From Streptomyces phaeolivaceus (lineage in GTDB: Bacteria; Actinomycetota; Actinomycetes; Streptomycetales; Streptomycetaceae): a DNA stretch of 64,000 bases. The stretch is taken from contig NZ_CP045096.1 in the NCBI RefSeq assembly GCF_009184865.1, positions 2,418,001 through 2,482,000 on the forward strand, in the 5' to 3' direction. Numbering within the stretch: position 1 is the first letter of the stretch; each line of letters opens with the position of its first letter. The notes under the pieces were generated by a model. That model made no database searches, was not told where the DNA came from, and saw nothing but the letters and a program-made list of their open reading frames with translations. The position numbers were made by a program, and so were the translations under genes. This document shows, in pieces, positions 23,916-31,600 of this stretch.

Positions 23916-25793
23916 GTGGATGTCGAGGACGCGGAGGCCGCGCTCGTCGAGCACTATCCGCGGCTGGTCCGGTTGGCCTATCTGACCTTGCCGCCGAGCC
24001 TGGGCCGGAACCGGCGTGTGCTGACGGCGCACGCGCTGACGCAGCGGGCGTTGCCCAGGGGGCGCAGGTCGGCGTCCCTGATCCCGGCGCAGGCGACGGG
24101 GCGCGAGCGCAACCCCGGGTACGCCTACGTACGCCTCCAGGTCGTCCGCACCGCCCTGGAGGCGGGACTCCCGCTGCGGCGCCTCGCGTGGCCGAAGCGG
24201 TCGCAGTTGCCGCCGCTGCTGCCGCAGGTGTGGGGCCTGCGGCTCTTCCCGCGCTCCGGCGGCGCCGACGAACTGGCCCTGGACCAGCGGCTGTCGGCGC
24301 TCTCCGCCCCGGCGCGCGCGGCCTATGTCCTGCGGGGTCTGGAGAAGCTCCCCGACCCGGAGGTCAGGGCGCTCCTCGAAGAGGTCGGCGTCGGTGATCC
24401 GGCCGCCGCGCTGAAGGAGGCCGGCTCCGTCCCGGCGCAGCGGTACGCGCTGCTCTCCTCCCCCGAGTTCGACCCCTGTTCGCTGCACGCCCGCCCCACC
24501 GATCTGATGCGCCGCCGCCAGCACACGAAGGCCGCGCTGGCCGCCGCCGCGGCCGTGGCCGTGTGCGGGGCGCTCCTCGGTCCGCCCGGGGAGGGGTGGG
24601 GGCCCGACGGCGCGGCGGCACCGCCGTACGCGCTCAATCCGGCGGCCCAGGCCGCCCTGGATCCTGGGCAGTTGACGATCGCGACGGCCACGGCCTGGCA
24701 GGCGACGGGGCGCACCGACTTCTCCACCTGGCCCGCGCGCGGTGATCTCGTCAAGGACAAGGCACTGTTGCGGCGGGCCCTCGCGGTCTGGGCCCGGCCC
24801 GGGGAGTCCGTGCAGGTCGCGGTCACCCTGGGGACCCAGGCCGGTCCCCCGCCGGGCCCGCCGCAGCTGCTGTACGCGGGCCGGGTCGACAACCTCCGGG
24901 TGGTCCTGCTCCACGACGGTCTGCGTATCGCCCGGTACGCCGAGCCGCTGGACGAGCCGGGTCTCGCCGCCCTCGATCTGACCCGGGTCGACGGGGCGAC
25001 CGGCCCCGGTGCGAGCGCCCTGGTGCTGGGCCGGTCCGACGGCAACGTCCGCTATCTGACGGCACCCTGGGTGCGCGGGGCGGCCGTACGGGATCTGGCG
25101 CGGCCTGACGCCCCCGTGCGGAAGCTGGCGTTGACGCGGGAGGGGACGACGGCGCCGTTCGCGAGTCCGGCGCTGCGTACCGGGGAGTGCCGGTCGTGGG
25201 ACGTGCTCCAGCTGACCGATGCCACGGGTGGTACGCGGCTGCTGACGGATCTGTCCGAGGTGACGCCCGCGCGGCTCACCGTCGGCCGCCCGTCGGACGG
25301 GCCCGCCCGGGACGCCGCCGCCTCGCCCGCGACCTGGGCGCCCTTCGCCTGCTCCCTGGCCGCCGTACGGTCGCAGGGTGTGCGGGCGGTGAACGCCTGG
25401 CAGTTCGCCCGGCAGCCGCTGCCCGACGGCAGCGGCCGGGCCGACTGGGTGTGCACCCGAACCGAGACCTGGCGGGGCGCGGGGACCCGGGCGATGGCCC
25501 AGTTCAACACCCCGGCCGGGGCGTATGTCACGGCCGCCGCCGACGAGATCCCCGCCTGCGGCCCCGCCGACCCGTACGTGCTCGCCGGTGGTCTGTGGAA
25601 GTCCGCGAGCGGCGACGCGTATCTGCTGGCCGCCGGCAGCCGGGGCACCGTCTCCGTCGAACTGAGCGGTGGGGTGAGCGGATCGGCGACGGGCCACCTT
25701 CTCGCCGTACCGGCCGAGGAGGGCGCGCAGGCGGAGTTGACGGGCAGGCTCGCGAACGGGCGGGAGATCAAGGGGCTTCAGCCGGCCGGATGA
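23916..25793 (+). CDS. membrane protein with sigma-factor-like N-terminus
   Basis: A protein of about 625 residues. GTG 23916 is chosen because AGGAG ends 6 bp upstream; an upstream in-frame TTG at 23850 has no ribosome site. The N-terminal about 190 residues (EAALVEHYPRLVRLAYLTLP, ARAAYVLRGLEKLPDPEV) resemble the spacing of ECF sigma regions 2 and 4 but lack clear DNA-contact motifs. A single transmembrane helix (ALAAAAAVAVCGALLG) lies at about 210-225. The extracytoplasmic remainder is about 400 residues with several Cys. It may sense or assemble something at the membrane (inference). The IS5 element ends 112 bp upstream and may have altered its promoter. Confidence 0.7.
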   Translation: MDVEDAEAALVEHYPRLVRLAYLTLPPSLGRNRRVLTAHALTQRALPRGRRSASLIPAQATGRERNPGYAYVRLQVVRTALEAGLPLRRLAWPKRSQLPPLLPQVWGLRLFPRSGGADELALDQRLSALSAPARAAYVLRGLEKLPDPEVRALLEEVGVGDPAAALKEAGSVPAQRYALLSSPEFDPCSLHARPTDLMRRRQHTKAALAAAAAVAVCGALLGPPGEGWGPDGAAAPPYALNPAAQAALDPGQLTIATATAWQATGRTDFSTWPARGDLVKDKALLRRALAVWARPGESVQVAVTLGTQAGPPPGPPQLLYAGRVDNLRVVLLHDGLRIARYAEPLDEPGLAALDLTRVDGATGPGASALVLGRSDGNVRYLTAPWVRGAAVRDLARPDAPVRKLALTREGTTAPFASPALRTGECRSWDVLQLTDATGGTRLLTDLSEVTPARLTVGRPSDGPARDAAASPATWAPFACSLAAVRSQGVRAVNAWQFARQPLPDGSGRADWVCTRTETWRGAGTRAMAQFNTPAGAYVTAAADEIPACGPADPYVLAGGLWKSASGDAYLLAAGSRGTVSVELSGGVSGSATGHLLAVPAEEGAQAELTGRLANGREIKGLQPAG

Positions 25794-25827
25794 CCTCCCT
25801 GCCCGCCGCCTCTACGCGATCCCGGCC

Positions 25828-25869
25828 ATGACAGGCCGGATTCAATCGGTAAGGTGTTCGTATGCGAAC
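25828..25869 (+). promoter_or_regulatory. leaderless promoter with palindrome over the start codon
   Basis: ATGACA (25828-25833) and TAAGGT (25850-25855), separated by 16 bp, could be -35 and -10 boxes; the ATG follows 6 bp later with no ribosome site. GTTCG-TATG-CGAAC at 25856-25869 is a near-perfect palindrome containing the start codon, in the right place for TetR autorepression. Both assignments are inferred. Confidence 0.5.
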
Positions 25870-26566
25870 AGGTGCGCGCCGCAGGATGGGTGTGGAGGAG
25901 CGGCGGCAGCAGTTGATCGGGGTCGCCCTGGAACTGTTCAGCCGGCGCTCGCCCGACGAGGTCTCCATCGACGAGATAGCGTCCGCCGCGGGTATCTCAC
26001 GGCCGCTCGTCTACCACTACTTCCCGGGCAAACTCAGCCTGTACGAGGCCGCGTTGACACGTGCCTCGGACGATCTCGCGAACCGTTTCGTGGAGCCCCG
26101 CGAGGGCCCGCTCGGCGCCCGGCTGCTCCGGGTCACCCACCGCTTCTTCGACTTCGTCGACGCGCACGGTCCCGGTTTCTCGGCCCTGATGCGCGGTGGT
26201 CCGGCCGTCGGTTCGTCGCGCGCGAACGCCCTTGTCGACGGCGTACGGCAGGCCGCCTATGTCCAGATCCTTTCGCACCTCGACACGGACGCGGACCCCG
26301 ACGCCGTACCCGCCCGCCTGGAACTCGTCATCCGCTCCTGGATCTCGCTCGCCGAGTCCACGGCCCTCATCTGGCTGGACGGCCGCCGTATCCCGAGGCG
26401 CGAGCTGGAGATCCAGCTCGTCCACGACTTCGCGGCGCTGGCGGCGGTCAGCGCGGCCCAGGACGAGGAGATGGCCGCGCTGCTCCGCCGTCTCCTCGAC
26501 AACGAGCCGACGGACGGCCCGTTCAGCGACCTGGCGGGGCGCCTGATGGCCTTGGGGAGCGCGTGA
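25862..26566 (+). CDS. TetR-family transcriptional regulator
   Basis: A 234-residue protein. The N-terminal helix-turn-helix is clear: RRQQLIGVALELFSRRSPDEVSIDEIASAAGISRPLVYHYFPGK at about residues 16-58. The C-terminal ligand domain is helical (FFDFVDAHGPGFSALMRGGP, RLELVIRSWISLAESTALIWL) and resembles the fatty-acid or multidrug-sensing TetR class. The ligand is unknown. The target may be its own promoter (palindrome over the start codon). It is convergent with the tautomerase gene, 24 bp apart. Confidence 0.92.
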   Translation: MRTGARRRMGVEERRQQLIGVALELFSRRSPDEVSIDEIASAAGISRPLVYHYFPGKLSLYEAALTRASDDLANRFVEPREGPLGARLLRVTHRFFDFVDAHGPGFSALMRGGPAVGSSRANALVDGVRQAAYVQILSHLDTDADPDAVPARLELVIRSWISLAESTALIWLDGRRIPRRELEIQLVHDFAALAAVSAAQDEEMAALLRRLLDNEPTDGPFSDLAGRLMALGSA

Positions 26567-26590
26567 TGATGTTGGGGAGCGGCTGAGCTT

Positions 26591-26956
26591 TCAGCTCTCG
26601 AGGATGTCGAACTTCCGGTACGACGGATCGAGGTCCCGCACCTCCGCCGACGCGTGCAACGCCAGCCCGGCCAAGGGCTTCACATACTCCCGGAGCAGCT
26701 CCAGCACGTTCTCGGTCAGCGTCGTCTTCGTCTCGTCGGTCCGCCCCGCGAGCAGCCCGAGCGTGACGTGCACGATCGCGTGCCCCTCGGTGTCGGGCCC
26801 GACGGTGGTGTCCACACCGGGCCGGAACTGCGTCTTGCACGCCTCCGGCTTCGCGGCGGCCGTCCGTACGACCTCCTCGTGCAGGGCCTTGGCGAACGCG
26901 GGCCGGTCGAAGCCCTCGGAGAGAACGGCGGAATAGTCAACAGTGATCTGCGGCAT
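26591..26956 (-). CDS. tautomerase, CHM-isomerase family
   Basis: A 121-residue protein beginning MPQITVDYS, so after Met removal Pro1 is the catalytic base of the tautomerase superfamily. Length and the blocks LHEEVVRTAAAKPEACKTQFRPG and HAIVHVTLGLLAGRTDETK fit 5-carboxymethyl-2-hydroxymuconate isomerase. No homoprotocatechuate pathway genes are near, so the substrate may differ. It starts only 4 bp after the SpoIIE-phosphatase gene stops, and translational coupling is likely. Confidence 0.85.
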   Translation of the reverse strand: MPQITVDYSAVLSEGFDRPAFAKALHEEVVRTAAAKPEACKTQFRPGVDTTVGPDTEGHAIVHVTLGLLAGRTDETKTTLTENVLELLREYVKPLAGLALHASAEVRDLDPSYRKFDILES

Positions 26957-26960
26957 GAGG

Positions 26961-28625
26961 TCACCCTAACCGCAGCCTCAACGCCAGCATCGCGATGTCG
27001 TCCTCCCGGTCCCTGCCGAAACAGTGCAGCAATGTGTCGCACAGCGCGGCCGTCCCGGCCGGGGCGTCCGCCGCGGCGACCCGCAACTGCTCCAGGGAGA
27101 GCGAGAGATCGATGCCCCGGGTCTCCACCAGCCCGTCGGTGACCATGAGCAGCCGGTCCGTCGGCCACAGCACGGCCTCCGTGGGTGCGGGGCGGTCGAG
27201 GCCGAGCCCGAGGAGCGGCCCGGCGGCCTTCACGTACTCGGCCTCGCCGCGGTCGCGGACGATCAGCGGCGGGATGTGGCCGGCGTTGGCGATCCGTACC
27301 CGTCCGCTGCCGGGCTCGACGAGGGCCAGGCACACGGTCGCGGTGACATCGGGATGGTAGCGCTGGAGCATCCGGTCGAGCCGATGGGCGAGCGCCGCCG
27401 GGTCGGACCCCTCGACGCAGTACGCGCGCAGGGCGTGCCGGATCTCGACCATCACGGTGGCCGCGTCCAGCAAGTGGCCCACGACGTCGCCGACGGCGGT
27501 GAGGAGGCCGTCGGGGGTGGACAGGACCGCGTAGAAGTCGCCGCCGATCTCGGTCTCGCGGGAGGCGGGGACGTACCGGACGACCACGTCGAGGCCGGGG
27601 AAGTCGGGGACCCGTTTGGGCAGGAAGCCGTGCTGGAGGGTGAGCGCGACATGCCGCTCGACCTGGTACATGAGCAGCGGCTGCGCGGCGAGCGCGGTGG
27701 CCTGGGCGAGGCGGGCGACCAGGCCGGGGGTGTCGGGCGTCGCGCCCCGGGGGCCGCGCACGGGTGTGGCGACGCAGACCGGCGTGCCGTTCTCGGTGCG
27801 GGCCGGGGCCGGCCGGGCGTCCTCGGTGACGCCGGGCGGGAAGAAGCCGGCGGGCCACAGGGGTGCGGGGACGACGGTGTCATGGGGTCCGGGGTCGCCG
27901 TCGGTGAGTCGGCGGAGGAGCCGGGCCACGGCCTCGTGCGCGCCGGCGTCGGGGAGGGTGGTGCGGGCGCGGGCCCGGGAGGTGCCGCTGCGGAGGTGGC
28001 CGTCCTCGCCGAGCACGAAGACGGCGGCGGGCGACCGGGTGAGCCGGGCGGCTCCCTCGGCGGCGGCCCCGGCCAGTTCGTCCAGGGTGCGGGCCGCCTG
28101 GACGGCGACGATGGTCTCGCAGAGCAGGGTGAGGCGTCGTACGAGGGCCTCGGCGCCGTTGCGCATCCGGGCGCCGCGGACGGCGGCGCGGACGACCGCC
28201 TGGATCTCCTCCGGTTCGGCGGGGACCGTCAGATAGGCCTCGCCGCCCGCGTCGAGTCCCCGGCAGCGGTCGACGGGGGCGACGGAGGCGGCGGAGAAGT
28301 GGACGACGGGCAGGGCCGCCGTCGGGGGCCGGGCCTTGAGGCGGCGGCAGAGTTCGAAGCCGCTCATGTCGGGGAGGCCGACGTCGACGAGGGCCACATC
28401 GGGCAGGGCTCCGGAGCGGAGCCGCAGATCGAGTTCGGCGAGGGCCTCACCGGCGCTGGCGACGGGGACGACACGGTGTCCGGCTCTGCGCAGCACCGCG
28501 CCCGTCGCGTACCGGCCGGCGGGCGCGTCGTCGACCACCAGCACCGCGCTGCCCGCCTCGGCGCCCGCCTCGGCGCCCGCTTCGGCGCCTGCTTCGGTGC
28601 CTGTGTCGTCGGCCGTCAGGCCCAT
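26961..28625 (-). CDS. response regulator fused to SpoIIE-type PP2C phosphatase
   Basis: A 554-residue signalling protein. The N-terminus is an EAGA repeat (residues 11-25), then a receiver domain (VLVVDDAP acidic pocket; phospho-acceptor Asp in VALVDVGLPDMSG at about 80). A GAF-like middle follows (about 175-320), then a PP2C/SpoIIE domain with EIGGDFY, GDVVGHLLDA, NAGHIPP and a final DDIAML. Metal-binding Asp residues are present. Such proteins dephosphorylate anti-anti-sigma factors, linking a signal to a sigma factor by partner switching. No kinase adjoins it, so its input is unknown. Confidence 0.9.
   Translation of the reverse strand: MGLTADDTGTEAGAEAGAEAGAEAGSAVLVVDDAPAGRYATGAVLRRAGHRVVPVASAGEALAELDLRLRSGALPDVALVDVGLPDMSGFELCRRLKARPPTAALPVVHFSAASVAPVDRCRGLDAGGEAYLTVPAEPEEIQAVVRAAVRGARMRNGAEALVRRLTLLCETIVAVQAARTLDELAGAAAEGAARLTRSPAAVFVLGEDGHLRSGTSRARARTTLPDAGAHEAVARLLRRLTDGDPGPHDTVVPAPLWPAGFFPPGVTEDARPAPARTENGTPVCVATPVRGPRGATPDTPGLVARLAQATALAAQPLLMYQVERHVALTLQHGFLPKRVPDFPGLDVVVRYVPASRETEIGGDFYAVLSTPDGLLTAVGDVVGHLLDAATVMVEIRHALRAYCVEGSDPAALAHRLDRMLQRYHPDVTATVCLALVEPGSGRVRIANAGHIPPLIVRDRGEAEYVKAAGPLLGLGLDRPAPTEAVLWPTDRLLMVTDGLVETRGIDLSLSLEQLRVAAADAPAGTAALCDTLLHCFGRDREDDIAMLALRLRLG
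28549..28603. repeat. 12-bp in-frame tandem repeat
   Basis: About four and a half copies of GCGCCCGCCTCG with C/T changes encode the EAGA repeats at the N-terminus of the SpoIIE phosphatase. Being in frame, the repeat only varies linker length. Confidence 0.8.
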
Positions 28626-28650
28626 GAGGTTCTCGTCGTCCCTGAGGCTC

Positions 28651-28688
28651 GGGTGGTGCGGGCCGTCCCTTCCCCGCCCGCACCACCC
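28651..28688. terminator. amylase-pullulanase terminator
   Basis: A perfect 12-bp stem (28651-28662 with 28677-28688) lies just beyond the end of the minus-strand amylase-pullulanase gene and before the phosphatase gene. Confidence 0.8.
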
Positions 28689-28699
28689 AAACCAGCCTC

Positions 28700-31600
28700 C
28701 TACCGATCGGATCGCGCGAAAACCGCCACGGTCCGCCCCGGAACGACGAACGTCCCCGATTCCACTTCGTACGAGGAGTCACGGACGGTAGAGTCCGCGC
28801 CCGCCTTCTGTACCTGGTGCAGGGTGTATCCCGTCCCGGCGAGGCCGGTCACGGTCTGCTTCCGCTTCTCGGGGGTGGCGTTGAAGACGACGACGAGGTC
28901 ACCGAGTTCCATGGTGATCACGCCCGGTGTCTCGTCCTTCCCCGACAGCGGGAACGACAGCTTCGACTGCACCTGTCCGGTCGTGCCGAGGGAGAACACG
29001 TCCTCCGTCGTACGGATCCTCAGCAGGTCCCGGTACGCGGCCGAGGCGCCCTCGATCTGCTCGCAGCCGACCTCGACGGAGGTCAACAGGGGCTTGGCGT
29101 AAGGCCACTTGGACTGGTTTTCGGCCGCGAGCGGCAGTCCGCGTCCGAAGCCGTTGCCGCCGTCCCGGCAGTCCCAGTGGATCGCGTTGAACCAGTCGCC
29201 GCTGTCGTAGGAGTTGCGGTCGAGGGACTTGGAGCGCAGCAGGTCGGTGCCCGCCTGGGAGAGCGCCGGGCCCTGGGAGAGGGCGGCCGTCGCCATGGCG
29301 AGGACCTGCGTCCGGGACCGGTCGGCCGCGCTCGTCGACTTCGGCAGCTTGAAGGCGAGCGCGTCGAACAGGGACTCGTTGTCGTGCGCGTCCACGTAGG
29401 CGAGGGCGTCGCCGGGGGCGTCCGCGTATCCGGCGGCGACCCCGTTGTAGTCGACCTCGGAGCCCTTGACCTCCTTGCCGTCGGTGTCGGTGAACCGGTA
29501 GTCGGCGAGGTTGCCGCTCAGCCCGACCTTGATGAGGTCCTGGTAGTGCAGCAGCCGGGCCTTCTGCTCGGCCGGAGTGCCGTTGTCCGCCGAGGAGTTG
29601 GGTTCGGTGTAGAGGCCGGAGGCGAAGCCCTGGACGCCCGGGTCCTCGTCGAAGGGGCCGCCGCCGCGCACCGCGTCACGGGCCCGGTCGGAGAAGGTCG
29701 CGATGCCCGTCCCGGCCATGTTCCTCTGCGTGGCCTGGACGAAGCGCGCGTCGTCGGCGACCTCGCCGAAGTTCCAGCCCTCCCCGTACAGGATGATCCT
29801 CTTCCCGTCGACGCCGTCCTTCTTGAGCGTCAGCGCGTCGAGGGCCTTGCGTACGGCCAGGATGTTGGCCTTCGGGTGGTGGCCCATCAGGTCGAAGCGG
29901 AACCCGTCGACCTTGTACTCCTTGGCCCAGGTGACCATCGAGTCGACGACGAGCTTGCCCATCATGGTGTTCTCGGGCGCGGTGTTGGCGCAGCAGGTCG
30001 AGGTGGCGACCGAACCGTCGGCGAGGAGCCGGTGGTAGTAGCCGGGGACGACCTTGTCGAGGACGCTCTTGTCGGCCTGGCCGGCGGCCGGGGTGTGGTT
30101 GTAGACCACGTCCAGCACGACCCCGAGGCCGTCGCCGTTGAGCGCCTTCACCATCTGCCGGAACTCGACCGTGCGCCGGGTGCCGTCCGGATCGGTCGCG
30201 TACGAGCCCTCCGGGACCGTGTAGTGGTACGGGTCGTAGCCCCAGTTGAACCCGTCCTTCGCGGCGGCCTTCGCCACGCACTTCTGCTGTTCCTCGGAGT
30301 CGGCGGGGTAGGCGCTCGGATCGCAGTCGACGGTCGCCTGGTCGGCCTTCCGCTCCGGGATGGTGGCGATGTCGGCGACGGGGAGGAGATGCACGTACGA
30401 GGTGCCCGCCTTCGCCAGCGCGCGCAGGTGCTTCGATCCGTCGCCGTCCTTGTCGGTGAAGGCGAGGTAGGTGCCCTTGTCCTTCGCGGGCACGGTCCTG
30501 TCGTCGATGGAGAAGTCCCGGACGTGCAGTTCCTGGATCTGCGCGGCCTTCAGCGGCACGGCTTTGGGCTTGCTGTACGACGACCAGCCGCCGGGCGCCA
30601 GGGACTTGTCCGTCAGGTCGACGACGAGGCTGCGTTCGGAGTCGGCGGTCAGGGCGACGGAGTACGGGTCGGTGACCCTGTTGGTGACGACCTCGCGGAC
30701 GCTGGGCGCCCACACCTTCACGACGTACCGGTAGGGCTTGTTCCGCCAGGACTTCTCACCGGTGACGGACCAGACGCCGGTGGTGTCGTTCCGTTTCATC
30801 GAGTGCGTCCTGCCGTCGAGTTCCAACGACACGCTCTGGGCCGTGGGCGCCCAGACGGCGAGCGTCGGACGGCCCTTGGTGAAGGTCGGGCCGAGGTCGG
30901 CGTCGGCCGCCTCCTGGCCGTAGAGATCGTCGAGTACGCCTGCGATCTGGACGCCCGTCGCCGCCGACACGGCCCCGTTCGACGCGCGCTGCGAGGCCAC
31001 GAGCTGGCCGCGCAGGGCCTCGCGGACCCGGTCGCGGTCGCGCGGATCGACGGTCCACGCGGTGTACGCCTTCAGGTGCGGGAACTTCGCCTTCTGGGCG
31101 TCGGTGAGCGTCGACTTGGTGAGGCGCAGCCAGCGTTCATCGGTGCTGGAGAGCGTGCCGTCCTTCGCGGTGATCGATCCCGTGCGGGAGTACAGCAGTT
31201 GGGTGGAGGCGGCGGTGTCGTCGCCGTTCCAGGCGACGGTGTTCCGGTCGATCCAGACCGCCTTGGAGGTGCTCAGGTCGAGGGCGGCGGCGGAACCGGC
31301 CGGCTGCGGGAGCAGATACTTCTCCTGCCCGTTCAGCAGCCACACCTCGTACCCGTTGGCCTTGAGGTCGAGCGCCTGGTCGGTGGAGAGGTCCTTCTCG
31401 TCGCCCTTGTGGACGATGTAACTGAGGCTGGTGGCCCCGTCGGTGAGGGGCACCTCGAAGACGGCGCCGTAGGCGTCGGTGCGCACCGGCTCCAGCGGCT
31501 TCGACCAGTCCGTGGGGTTCGCGGCGCCGGACCAGACGTGCAGGCCCCAGCCGTCGTAGTTCCCGTCGGCGCGGTGGTAGTGCAGGACGGCCTTGGTCCT

